Shown: in pieces, positions 53,265 through 61,543 of the stretch
Numbering within the stretch: position 1 is the stretch's first letter
How the letters are laid out: each line of letters starts with the position of its first letter
Assembly (NCBI GenBank): GCA_051000815.1
Contig: JBPCNX010000073.1
Coordinates: forward strand, 62,001-126,000
Source of the DNA: PSRF01 sp051000815
Lineage (GTDB): Bacteria > Acidobacteriota > Blastocatellia > Pyrinomonadales > Pyrinomonadaceae
Direction of reading: 5' to 3'
DNA length: 64,000 nucleotides
Made by a program: the position numbers and the translations under genes
The notes under the pieces: generated by a model
The model's input: only the letters and a program-made list of their open reading frames with translations
Told to the model about the DNA's origin: nothing
Database searches by the model: none

Positions 53265-54212
53265 TCAATGAGCCAGAGCGTCGGGACGTTCGATAACGTC
53301 CTTCGCGGCCCGGCTGCGGCCCCGCCTGATAACCACACCAACTCCGGCGAAGATCAGAATGCACGCGACCAATGTTCGCGAACTTAACCTCTCCCCCAGC
53401 AGGAGCGGCGCCAAACCAAAAGCTATCAGCGGCTGCAGATAAATATAAGTCGCTACTGTTGTCGGCGGCACACGCGCCAGCGCCCAGGCGTTGAGGTAGT
53501 AAGCGGCGACAGTGGGAACGATGATTATGTAAGCGACGGCAACCCAGACCCAGATCCCCACTTTGCTCAAAGAGTCGTTACTCAGCGCATATCCGCCGAC
53601 CGGCACTGTCACAAGGCACGCAATGGCAAACATCCAGGTGATCACATTGAGCGCTCCGTAGCGTTTGAAGAGGTCCTTCGAAATAGCGATATAGGCGCCA
53701 TAGCTGAAGGCGCAAATGACAATCAGCATGTTTCCCGCCGTTGTCTGAGCGGAAAACTGAGCGCGAAAGGGATCGACCAGATAAACAACTCCGGCGGCCG
53801 CCAGCAAGATCCCGCTCATACGCCGCAAAGATATTCGGTCATATCCAAAGGCTATGCTGACGATTAAAGTGAAGACGGGAATGGTCGTGCCCAGGAGGAC
53901 AGAATTTATTACGGTAGTGAGTGAAAGCCCTTTAACAAACAGGAGTTGATTGACGGCGATGCCCAACATGCTGCAGAGCGTCAGGAGGGCAAGGTCTTTG
54001 GCGGGAAGTTTTCTCAACTCACCGAGCTTGCCTCGCAGAAGTACGAGAACAATTGCCGCGCCCGCGACGCGAAGTGCAACTAGTCCGGAACTTGAGATCT
54101 CCCGCAGGGCGACCTTGCCAACAATGGGCCATGTGCCAAAAATCAATTGCACCGCAATCAATGCCAGGTGAGGCGCGATGCCGCGTTCTTTGATTTGAGT
54201 TCTGGAAGTCAT
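53265..54212 (-). CDS. EamA/DMT-superfamily transporter
   Basis: 315 residues, ten helices in two EamA repeats. PHLALIAVQLIFGTWPIVGK opens repeat 1 and ICAFSYGAYIAISKDLFKRY lies in repeat 2; VPPTTVATYIYLQPLIAFGL and LGERLSSRTLVACILIFAGV close it, as usual for the family. Probably exports a small metabolite; the substrate cannot be told. A basic tail (RRGRSRAAKD) follows the last helix. Confidence 0.88.
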   Translation of the reverse strand: MTSRTQIKERGIAPHLALIAVQLIFGTWPIVGKVALREISSSGLVALRVAGAAIVLVLLRGKLGELRKLPAKDLALLTLCSMLGIAVNQLLFVKGLSLTTVINSVLLGTTIPVFTLIVSIAFGYDRISLRRMSGILLAAAGVVYLVDPFRAQFSAQTTAGNMLIVICAFSYGAYIAISKDLFKRYGALNVITWMFAIACLVTVPVGGYALSNDSLSKVGIWVWVAVAYIIIVPTVAAYYLNAWALARVPPTTVATYIYLQPLIAFGLAPLLLGERLSSRTLVACILIFAGVGVVIRRGRSRAAKDVIERPDALAH

Positions 54213-54323
54213 CCACGCAAAGTCAGAGAGGGCGGGGGCCCGGATTCCGCGTCAAAGGCTTCTGCTTTCACGGAATGTTCGGCGCCTGACTCTCCGAAAG
54301 TAATAATGAGACGCAGGTTGGGC

Positions 54324-55694
54324 TCAAACCAGCAGGTAGAGGGGATTCTCAAGCATCTTTTTGAATGTCTGCAGGAACTTTGCGCCCGTGGCGCCGTCGA
54401 TCATGCGATGGTCGCATGACATCGTAACGCGCATCATCTGGCGCACCACGATCTCGTTATCGCGCACGACAGGCTTTGCAGACATCGCGCCCACAGCCAG
54501 AATGGCGCCTTCAGGCGGATTGATCACGGCGGTAAATTCGTCGATGCCAAACATACCGAGGTTGCTGATTGAAAAGCTGGCGCCGGTATACTCATCGGGC
54601 CGCAGCTTACGGTTCCGCGCTCGCTCGGCCAGGTCGCGAACCTCCTGAGCAATTTCACCCAGAGATTTCTGTTCAGCCGAACGCACGACCGGGGTGATCA
54701 AGCCATCTTCAATTGCCACCGCGACGCCTATATCAGCCCTTTCGTAGTAACGGACAGTCTTCTCCTGGAACGAAGCATTAACCTGGGGATGTGCAATCAG
54801 GGCCGCTGCGGCGACTTTGATGATGATGTCGTTGATGCTGATTTTTAGTTCCGGGTCGAGATCATTGATGTTGCGACGCATCTCGGCGGCGCGATCCATC
54901 TCGATTTCCGTCGTGAGAAAGAAATGAGGTATGGGACCGAGGGAAGTTACCAGGCGTTTAGCGATGATGCGTCGGATCTCGCTGATGGGTTCATCGCGAT
55001 ATGGCGAGGCTTCCGTAACGCCCGTTTGTCTGAGGGGAAACTTGACGACTGCCCCTGCCTGGCTCGGCGCTGCGTGCGGCTGCGCACCCGCCTGAGATCG
55101 GCTCATCGCCTCCTCGATGTCGCGCTTAACTATCCGACCGCCGGGACCGCTGCCACTTAAAGAGCGAAGATCGACTCCTGCTTCGGCGGCCATGCGCGCT
55201 GCCAGCGGCGAAACGATCAAGCGATCAGATGGCGAGGCTGGTTTTGCCGCCTGGGCTCCGTTGCCTGAGGCACTTGCGGCGTCGGCGGTCTTGGCAACCG
55301 GTTTTGCAGCCGGCTCTCCGGGCGCTACCGATGAAGCTTCAGCGGTTGCGGGTTGGGCTTCGATTTGAGGTGGGGATGGCTGCTCTGTTGTTTGCGATTC
55401 TGTCGACCCTTTGGTTGCTGCGGGCGCAGCGCTGATCATGGCCGAAATGTCCTCGTCAGGTTCACCAATGATAGCGATCATCTGGCCCAGCGGCGCGGAT
55501 TCCCCTTCCTTGATGATGATCTTGCGCAGCACACCGCTGGCGAGCGCCTGCATTTCCATTGTGGCTTTATCAGTATCGATTTCCGCAAGCGGCTCGCCCA
55601 TGGAAACCTTATCACCCTCTTTCTTGAGCCACCGTGAAAGCTGTCCTTCCTCCATGGTCGGGGACAGCTTTGGCATGATCACCTGAGTTGCCAT
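54324..55694 (-). CDS. pdhC: Dihydrolipoamide acetyltransferase, pyruvate dehydrogenase E2
   Basis: 456 residues. One lipoyl domain (~1-76) with the lipoyl lysine in IDTDKATMEM near residue 44. A Pro/Ala/Thr/Gln-rich linker, a peripheral subunit-binding domain (SPLAARMAAEAGVDLRSLSG, ~162-181), and the acyltransferase core with active site SCDHRMIDGATGAKF near 430-444. Forms the PDH core and transfers acetyl to CoA. It is last in the pdhA-pdhB-pdhC operon. Confidence 0.95.
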   Translation of the reverse strand: MATQVIMPKLSPTMEEGQLSRWLKKEGDKVSMGEPLAEIDTDKATMEMQALASGVLRKIIIKEGESAPLGQMIAIIGEPDEDISAMISAAPAATKGSTESQTTEQPSPPQIEAQPATAEASSVAPGEPAAKPVAKTADAASASGNGAQAAKPASPSDRLIVSPLAARMAAEAGVDLRSLSGSGPGGRIVKRDIEEAMSRSQAGAQPHAAPSQAGAVVKFPLRQTGVTEASPYRDEPISEIRRIIAKRLVTSLGPIPHFFLTTEIEMDRAAEMRRNINDLDPELKISINDIIIKVAAAALIAHPQVNASFQEKTVRYYERADIGVAVAIEDGLITPVVRSAEQKSLGEIAQEVRDLAERARNRKLRPDEYTGASFSISNLGMFGIDEFTAVINPPEGAILAVGAMSAKPVVRDNEIVVRQMMRVTMSCDHRMIDGATGAKFLQTFKKMLENPLYLLV

Positions 55695-55700
55695 TCAAGC

Positions 55701-55735
55701 CTCGTGAATCGTGAAATCGTTAATCGTGAATCGAA
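55701..55735. repeat. AATCGTGAA repeat cluster between pdhB and pdhC
   Basis: Three near-copies of AATCGTGAA (GTGAATCGTGAAATCG, then TTAATCGTGAATCG) lie in the 149-bp pdhB-pdhC gap. They are the same word family as the ctaB-coxB repeat at 42424-42556. Confidence 0.6.
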
Positions 55736-55843
55736 GAAAGTAGTTCTTATACTTGAAGCTCGGAACCACAAGAGAGATCGTTGTCCGAATTGTAAACGGC
55801 TCAGTTCAAAGCCGAAGGATCGCTTGCCGTAAGGCGATCAGGT

Positions 55844-56845
55844 TTACGATGTCCGAGTTCCATTATCCAGATAGGAAACTTCGAGAACTGCGGCGACAAG
55901 TTGGTCGACCCCGGGAATGGCACGCTCTTCGAGATTCTTTGCGTAGGGCATCGGGACGTCTGCACCGAATACTCGCTTCACCGGCGCGTCCAGGTAATCG
56001 AAGGTGCGCTCCATGATCTCCGTGCTAATCTCGGCGCCGACACCACAGAACGGATGCGACTCTTCGGCAACTACCACGCGGTTAGTCTTCTTTACTGACT
56101 TTACGATGGCGCCGATGTCGAGTGGTCTGATGGTCCGCGGATCGATGACTTCACACGAGATGCCTTGTTGTTCCAACACATCCGCTGCCTTCAGGGCGAT
56201 CGGCACCATGAGCGAACGGGCGACAATCGTCGCGTCTGTTCCTTCCCGCTTTACATCAGCCATACCCAGCGGCACCGTAAAATCGGCATCTTCCGGAACC
56301 TCGCCTTTGTTTCCGTACATCCGCTCCTGTTCGATGAAAATTACAGGATCATCATCCCGGATCGCGGATTTCAAAAGCCCCTTGGCATCGGCGGGCGTCG
56401 AAGGCATCACCACCTTCAAACCGGGGAAGTAAGCAAACCATGATTCAAGAGCTTGGGAGTGTTGCGAAGACACTTGATACGCTGACCCGCCAGGGCCGCG
56501 GAAGACGATCGGAATCTTGAATTGACCGCCCGACATGTAAAGCATTTTGGCTGCGGAGTTGATTATTTGATCGGTGGCCAGAATGGAGAAGTTGAAAGTC
56601 ATGAACTCTACAATCGGACGCAAACCAACCATCGCCGCGCCGACACCAAGGCCGGCAAAGCCAAGTTCCGTGATGGGCGTGTCGATCACGCGTTTTGGTC
56701 CCAATTCCTTCAGCAATCCCTTCGTGACTTTGTAGGCGCCCTGATATTCCGCGACCTCTTCACCCATCAGGAAAACGTTTTCATCCCGAAGCATCTCCTC
56801 TCGAAGAGCTTGGTTGAGTGCCTCGCGCATTGTGATTACGGCCAT
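55844..56845 (-). CDS. pdhB: Pyruvate dehydrogenase E1 component, beta subunit
   Basis: 333 residues. FLMGEEVAEYQGAYKVTKGL, IDTPITELGFAGLGVGAAMV and FRGPGGSAYQVSSQHSQALE are classic E1 beta blocks, including the TPP-contacting glutamate in TELGFAG. ISCEVIDPRTIRPLD and VVVAEESHPFCGVGAEISTE mark the C-terminal transketolase-like domain. It pairs with PdhA to decarboxylate pyruvate. It is separated from pdhA by 43 bp. Confidence 0.95.
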   Translation of the reverse strand: MAVITMREALNQALREEMLRDENVFLMGEEVAEYQGAYKVTKGLLKELGPKRVIDTPITELGFAGLGVGAAMVGLRPIVEFMTFNFSILATDQIINSAAKMLYMSGGQFKIPIVFRGPGGSAYQVSSQHSQALESWFAYFPGLKVVMPSTPADAKGLLKSAIRDDDPVIFIEQERMYGNKGEVPEDADFTVPLGMADVKREGTDATIVARSLMVPIALKAADVLEQQGISCEVIDPRTIRPLDIGAIVKSVKKTNRVVVAEESHPFCGVGAEISTEIMERTFDYLDAPVKRVFGADVPMPYAKNLEERAIPGVDQLVAAVLEVSYLDNGTRTS

Positions 56846-56888
56846 GCAGAAAGTTCCTTGAATTGAGAAATCTAATTGGCCTCTTCAG

Positions 56889-58019
56889 TTACTCGTTATT
56901 ACCCGGAGTGATAGGGTTGGCGTAAACGTCTGTGTAAAGCTCTTCAAGCTCCGGTAGCGGGCTTTCTTCAGCAAAACGAACCGCGTGTTCTACTTCTTCA
57001 CGCACTTGTTTTTCCATTTCTTCGTAGGCTTCGTCGCTAAGAATCTTTTCCTCAAGCAGGCTTGCCGAGAACAGCTTGAGTGGATCGCGTTCCTGATGCT
57101 TCTCAATCTCCGCGCGGGTGCGATAACTGCCGGGATCTGACATTGAGTGACCCATGAAGCGGTAGGTTCTTACTTCAATCAACGTGGGCAGGTATTCTTT
57201 CCGCGCTCGCTCGACGGCCCGCGCCGTTGCTTCTCTTACGGCCAGCACATCCATACCATCAACAAACTCAGATGCCATCTCATACGCGTAGCCCTTTTGC
57301 GAAATGTCGCGTAAAGACATTGCGCGCTCCAAAGAAGTACCCATCCCGTACTGATTGTTTTCGCAGATGTAGATACAGGGAAGTTTCCAAAGCTGGGCCA
57401 TATTGAGCGACTCGTGAAAGGCTCCCTGGTTGACAGCTGCCTCGCCAAAGAAACACAGGGTAACCTTGTCAGTGCCCTGGTACTTGCTGGCAAAAGCAAC
57501 GCCAGTTGCAAGGGGAATCTGGCCGCCGACTATCGCGTGGCCTCCCAGAAACCCGATGGTCTTATCGAACATGTGCATCGAGCCACCCTTGCCTCGCGAA
57601 CAGCCCCCTGCCTTACCAAACAACTCAGCCATGACGGCGTCCGGCGACATCCCTTTGGCAATCGCCTGGCCGTGATCGCGGTAGCTTGTTAAGACATAGT
57701 CTTCTCGACGAATCGCGGAAATCGCGCCCACCCCCACAGCTTCCTGACCGATGTAGAGATGACAAAAGCCGCCGATCTTTCCCATGCTGTATGCCTCGGC
57801 AGATTTCTCCTCGAAACGCCGGATCAGCAGCATTTGCCGAAGCAGCTCAATAAGAGTCTCGCGATCGTAAGAGGCCAGGTGTCGCTTCTGTTCCTGCTTT
57901 ATGGCGTCGCGCTCCTGGCGCAGCTGGCCGTCGGCAGGGGTTTCAGCGTCAATCACACCGACGGCGCCTTTTTCATCTGCCTGTGTGCGACTGGTCGAGG
58001 GTCTGGACTGTTTGCTCAT
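56889..58019 (-). CDS. pdhA: Pyruvate dehydrogenase E1 component, alpha subunit
   Basis: 376 residues from the ATG at 58019; a longer frame to 58100 adds a basic leader with no better ribosome site. FCHLYIGQEAVGVGAISAIR, YVLTSYRDHGQAIAKG and GSMHMFD are standard E1 alpha motifs. The TPP motif reads FFGEAAVNQGAFHESLN...ENNQYGMG, with Glu-Ala-Ala in place of Asp-Gly-Ala. The Ser-rich phospho-loop region RFMGHSMSDPGSYRTR is conserved. First gene of the PDH operon. Confidence 0.94.
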   Translation of the reverse strand: MSKQSRPSTSRTQADEKGAVGVIDAETPADGQLRQERDAIKQEQKRHLASYDRETLIELLRQMLLIRRFEEKSAEAYSMGKIGGFCHLYIGQEAVGVGAISAIRREDYVLTSYRDHGQAIAKGMSPDAVMAELFGKAGGCSRGKGGSMHMFDKTIGFLGGHAIVGGQIPLATGVAFASKYQGTDKVTLCFFGEAAVNQGAFHESLNMAQLWKLPCIYICENNQYGMGTSLERAMSLRDISQKGYAYEMASEFVDGMDVLAVREATARAVERARKEYLPTLIEVRTYRFMGHSMSDPGSYRTRAEIEKHQERDPLKLFSASLLEEKILSDEAYEEMEKQVREEVEHAVRFAEESPLPELEELYTDVYANPITPGNNE

Positions 58020-58244
58020 TGTCGGTGTTCTTTTGGTATTAAATCCGCGCCTGCGGTGAGATGTTTTCCGCATCCCAAATAGATTGTAACTGTGGTTCAA
58101 GGATTATACGCGAGATGTCTAAGTGCGGCAAAAGTGTGCGCTGGCGCAGTTTGACTAGCATTGCGACAATCCAACTCTGGCCATTGTTCCTTGCGTTAAC
58201 ATGAGGTCCATACCACCGAGCGGGTAGCGGGTGGGTCTGGATGG

Positions 58245-58268
58245 ATTGCCGATTGGCGATTGCCGATT
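58245..58268. repeat. GCCGATT-type repeat, identical to a copy upstream of ctaA
   Basis: This 24-bp stretch (ATTGCCGATTGGCGATTGCC plus GATT) is identical to 40414-40437. A shorter relative lies at 17837-17855. Confidence 0.7.
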
Positions 58269-58355
58269 AGCATAGCGATGCTCCGGCGCTGGCCATTATT
58301 CCTTGCTTGAGGGCGGTACCACCTAGTTCGCTTGACAGGATTTCGCGCTCCAGAA

Positions 58356-58390
58356 ACAAAAAGCGCCCACCGGTAACGACCGGGAGCGCC
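58356..58390 (-). terminator. Rho-independent terminator of the HD-GYP/GGDEF gene
   Basis: On the minus strand, GCGCTCCCGGT and ACCGGTGGGCGC form an imperfect GC-rich stem (58363-58388) followed by TTTTTG. It starts about 22 nt after the stop codon at 58412. Confidence 0.65.
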
Positions 58391-58411
58391 CTTCCAGATC
58401 TGCAAACTCGT

Positions 58412-60949
58412 CTAACTCAAAGCTCCGATGGTGCTGATTGGAGAATTGGCAACGGCGAAACGCGTCTTACGGTTGTGCTTGTTCCGCTGCATTTTGCTGG
58501 CGGCTGCGCTGAGAAGTTCCTCTGTCGTTTCACCGTCTTCCGGAAAGCAGGCAACGCCAAGGCTCAAACCCATCTCAACCGTCTTCCCGGTTCGGACAGA
58601 AAACCTCTGTTGCTCCACTGCATTTCTGATTCGTTCGCTTACTCCCGCCGCCATCTGCGTAGATGCCATGGGCATGATGGCTACAAACTCATCGCCGGCG
58701 TAACGCGTCAGAATGTCCATCTGTCTGAGTTCTTTACGGACGACGCCGGCGATACTTGCCAGAACGCGGTCGCCGATTGCGTGTCCATATTCATCATTGA
58801 TCAGCTTGAAATTATCGATGTCCATGCTGATCACCGCCAACGATTCGCGGTTCATCCGCTGACACTCGGCAATTCGTTGTCCCAGCAGCATGTAAAACGC
58901 CCGGGCGTTTGGCAGTTCTGTAAGCGGATCTACCAGAGCACTCTCCTTCGTCTTTTCGAAGGTCAGGGCGTTATTGAGCGCACTCGACGCGTGCTGACAA
59001 ACTGACTCCAAAAGGCGGACGTGCTCCGTGGTATATGAGGTCCTGCTCTTGGAGAAGAGAGTGATGGCGCCGAAGGATCCGTCCTCACGCACTAGTGGAG
59101 AAACGAGAACTCCTCGATATTGTTTCGCAACCTCTTCTCTAACACCCACCAGATCGAGCTCCGGCGATGCGTTACACATAGAACGGGAATTGGCAATCAC
59201 CCAACCGGTGATACCGTCACCCACATCCATGTGGCGCCGTTTGAAGACTTCTGCGTGTTCGCCGGCTACGTGAATTGAAACCGCCTTGCCCGATTTCTCG
59301 TCCACAACAAAGATTATGCAGGTATCGAAAGGTACGATTGAGCGAAGCTTGTTACTTACGAGGGTGACGGTGTCGTTTATGTTCAAAGACGAACCAATCG
59401 TTTGCGCAATTTCGTGCAGTGCAAATACCTCGCGCTGCGCCTCGCTTATCGATCTGAAACCCTGGATATCGTGAGGTGAGCCGACTGTGTCGGAAGCAAG
59501 CCCAGCATCCGGCCGCGTGTTGGTTCTATAATCAACTAAATCCTTCTCAGCATGAACTTGCTCGCTAATATCCTCGGTTTTAATTAGTCGGTCAAACTCT
59601 TCGACGTGGGCTACGAACGTTACGACTACGCGCGGATCAAAAGCGCTGCCCGACATGCTTTGCAATAGAGCAAGCGACTCTTCTCGCTTCATACCCTTGC
59701 GGTAGGGTCGATCGCAACGCGTGGCATCGTAGAAGTCCACGACTGAAATGATTCTCGCCACCAGCGGGATTCCATCCTGCCGCAAACCCTTTGGATACCC
59801 CGAGCCGTCCCATTTCTCATGGTGGTAGCGAACGATGTCCTCAACCGGATAAGGAAAATTCACCCGTCGCAGAATGTCGCCACCCACAGTCGGGTGAATC
59901 TTCATCTTGGCGAATTCCGCTTCAGTCAACTTGCCGGGCTTGTTCAAAATATACTCGGGCACGGCCAGCTTGCCGATGTCATGCAAGAGCGCTCCGGCCA
60001 CGAGCGCCTTCACCTCAGACTCGTTCACGCCGAGTAGTGCGCCCATCTGTTGAGCGTAGATCTGGGTGCGCCGAACATGGCCGTGAGTAGTCTGGTCTTT
60101 GGCATCTATGGCGATCGCCAGCGACTCGATCGTGTTCATGTGAATGACCGCCATTTCCTCGATATGGCGTCGTCGCTCAGCCTCGGCGTGTTTCACTTCT
60201 TCAACCCGCTTCTCGTTAAAGCGATAGAGCATGTAGACAAGTGCGGTTATGAATATACCCAGCAGCGCGAAGGGAAAACCTCCACCTCGAATCGATGAGT
60301 AAAAGAGTACGGCGGACGATGCGGCCGCCAATTGCGAGGTAATTGTCCAGACAATACTTTCTTGGGAGGGGAGACTCGGCTTTTCTCCCGTATCGAGTCT
60401 GATAAAAGCCGCCGTTGCGAGGGTGCTGAGAAAATATTGCAGCAGCGCGAGTACGCATAGAGGTACAAGAAAAACATTCACTGGCAGTCGCTGTCCCGCA
60501 TTCAGGTCAGCCTCGAGCGCCAGGTTACCGACGAGCAATCCATAACATGACGCCGAGAGGAAAGTAGAAATGATTGCAGTCGCACTGGTGAGAACGAGGT
60601 GCCGGCGATTACCCAGACTGTAGGTAGAAAGGAAGGCGACTGCTGCGGCGAGCAGGGTCGCTGGTCCGGCAGTGCCGGCAGGGGGAACTGCGTAGAGCAT
60701 CACTGCCAGAAAGACAAAAGTATCGGCTACAGACTTCCGACTTTGGCTGAGACCATCCGTGGTTGTAACGGAAACCGTAAAGCGGCTTGCAGCGAAAGTG
60801 AGGATCAGCAGCACAAGTCCTGACAGGATTCCAGCGTCACCCCTGATGGGCAGTTCGCCAACTGATGCGACTGCCGTCAGCAGGACTATTGCGCCAGCCG
60901 CCGCCATCCCGATGAAGGCGGATCTGCCCAGCCAGTTTTTGTTTTGCAT
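58412..60949 (-). CDS. Membrane HD-GYP / GAF / GGDEF signalling protein
   Basis: 845 residues. About seven helices (~1-240), then an HD-GYP domain (~265-430) with LLHDIGKLAVPEYIL, HPTVGGDIL and YHHEKWDGSGYPKGL, so c-di-GMP phosphodiesterase residues are intact. A GAF domain (~495-640) precedes a C-terminal GGDEF domain whose active site is YAGDEF. RQMD five residues before it is a complete inhibitory I-site. AGDEF can be active. The protein could both make and break c-di-GMP, gated by membrane and GAF inputs. Its link to the Tad pilus in the same window is inference. Confidence 0.88.
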   Translation of the reverse strand: MQNKNWLGRSAFIGMAAAGAIVLLTAVASVGELPIRGDAGILSGLVLLILTFAASRFTVSVTTTDGLSQSRKSVADTFVFLAVMLYAVPPAGTAGPATLLAAAVAFLSTYSLGNRRHLVLTSATAIISTFLSASCYGLLVGNLALEADLNAGQRLPVNVFLVPLCVLALLQYFLSTLATAAFIRLDTGEKPSLPSQESIVWTITSQLAAASSAVLFYSSIRGGGFPFALLGIFITALVYMLYRFNEKRVEEVKHAEAERRRHIEEMAVIHMNTIESLAIAIDAKDQTTHGHVRRTQIYAQQMGALLGVNESEVKALVAGALLHDIGKLAVPEYILNKPGKLTEAEFAKMKIHPTVGGDILRRVNFPYPVEDIVRYHHEKWDGSGYPKGLRQDGIPLVARIISVVDFYDATRCDRPYRKGMKREESLALLQSMSGSAFDPRVVVTFVAHVEEFDRLIKTEDISEQVHAEKDLVDYRTNTRPDAGLASDTVGSPHDIQGFRSISEAQREVFALHEIAQTIGSSLNINDTVTLVSNKLRSIVPFDTCIIFVVDEKSGKAVSIHVAGEHAEVFKRRHMDVGDGITGWVIANSRSMCNASPELDLVGVREEVAKQYRGVLVSPLVREDGSFGAITLFSKSRTSYTTEHVRLLESVCQHASSALNNALTFEKTKESALVDPLTELPNARAFYMLLGQRIAECQRMNRESLAVISMDIDNFKLINDEYGHAIGDRVLASIAGVVRKELRQMDILTRYAGDEFVAIMPMASTQMAAGVSERIRNAVEQQRFSVRTGKTVEMGLSLGVACFPEDGETTEELLSAAASKMQRNKHNRKTRFAVANSPISTIGALS

Positions 60950-61189
60950 TTCCGTTTCCGATCCTTACCTTCGGGGCAAATGAGCTCCGCGGTAATCGAC
61001 AAGCCTTACGAAATGAAATTTGAGGAAAGTGTCAGGCAGCTAGTGAAGGTTGACCACCTCGAAATGACGTGGCCAACCGTGTTTGGCACCGGGCGGAAAG
61101 ATAACCTTTTCAGCAGGTTGAGGTCAAGAAATTAGATTTGTCGCGATCCTCAGGAGCCGGGCCGGAGAAGTCAGATTTTGGAGAGCGAG
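60950..61189 (+). ncRNA. Candidate plus-strand small transcript ending at a terminator
   Basis: Both flanking genes run on the minus strand, yet a strong plus-strand terminator lies at 61190-61223. The stretch before it has a possible 52-codon frame (ATG at 60980, stop 61133) without a ribosome site, and small hairpins such as GTTGACCAC...GTGGCCAAC near 61050. A small RNA or tiny gene is possible; the ends are not defined. Confidence 0.25.
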
Positions 61190-61223
61190 ACCGCTTGTAA
61201 CTTATGTTATGGGCGGTTTTTTC
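61190..61223 (+). terminator. Orphan plus-strand rho-independent terminator
   Basis: ACCGCTTGTAAC and GTTATGGGCGGT (61190-61201 and 61206-61217) pair along their whole length if G-T pairs are allowed, around TTAT, and are followed by a T-run to 61222. No plus-strand gene precedes it. Confidence 0.65.
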
Positions 61224-61231
61224 TATTCAAT

Positions 61232-61261
61232 ACAAAAAGGCCACCTAACGCTGGTGGCCTT
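61232..61261 (-). terminator. Rho-independent terminator for the 62284-61245 gene pair
   Basis: On the minus strand, AAGGCCACC (61261-61253) and GGTGGCCTT (61245-61237) form a perfect 9-bp stem around a 7-nt loop, followed by a T-run. The stop codon of the 61245-61541 gene (TAG) lies at the loop/stem boundary. Confidence 0.75.
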
Positions 61262-61541
61262 CCCATTTCGTCGAGTTATTTCCCCAAGCGCCTTTGCTAC
61301 CATTCCACGCTAGGAATGCTCGCGTCATTCCCATCTTTTCACCTACGGAAAAGTTTGAACTTTGCGCGTAAATTACTGTAACAGTTGCCGAGGGTGCCCA
61401 GAGCCGCCCGCCACTGAGAGGCGGGTAATAACAGGTAACTTGAGCCCGAACGTGCCTGATGGAATAACCGAGAGCCACACTAGCGACCATTAGCAGCCCA
61501 ACAAGAATGAGGAAGCGACGTGGTGAGGGAGTGAGTCTCAT
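61245..61541 (-). CDS. Short secreted protein, possibly a truncated larger gene
   Basis: 98 residues, AAAGGA ribosome site inside the end of the preceding gene. Signal peptide/anchor ~10-33 (FLILVGLLMVASVALGYSIR). The mature part (CYYPPLSGGRLWAPSATVTV, then AFLAWNGSKGAWGNNSTKWE) looks like the beginning of a longer secreted domain, resembling the N-terminal part of metzincin-like proteins. The reading frame ends abruptly at a TAG inside the terminator stem-loop. It may be a remnant; no function is assigned. Confidence 0.5.
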   Translation of the reverse strand: MRLTPSPRRFLILVGLLMVASVALGYSIRHVRAQVTCYYPPLSGGRLWAPSATVTVIYAQSSNFSVGEKMGMTRAFLAWNGSKGAWGNNSTKWEGHQR

Positions 61542-61543
61542 AA

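Larger units (their letters stand above)
58020..58411. other. 392-bp intergenic region between the HD-GYP/GGDEF gene and pdhA
   Basis: No gene is supported here. It holds a GCCGATT-type repeat (58245-58268), two imperfect direct repeats of CTGGCCATTRTTCCTTGCKT (about 58175-58194 and 58289-58308), and a terminator for the upstream gene near its right edge. The pdh promoter must lie here; I could not settle on a consensus. Confidence 0.5.

Noticed and set aside
60980..61135. A 52-codon frame in the gap upstream of the HD-GYP/GGDEF gene
   Set aside because: No ribosome site and no domain; kept only as part of the possible small-transcript region.
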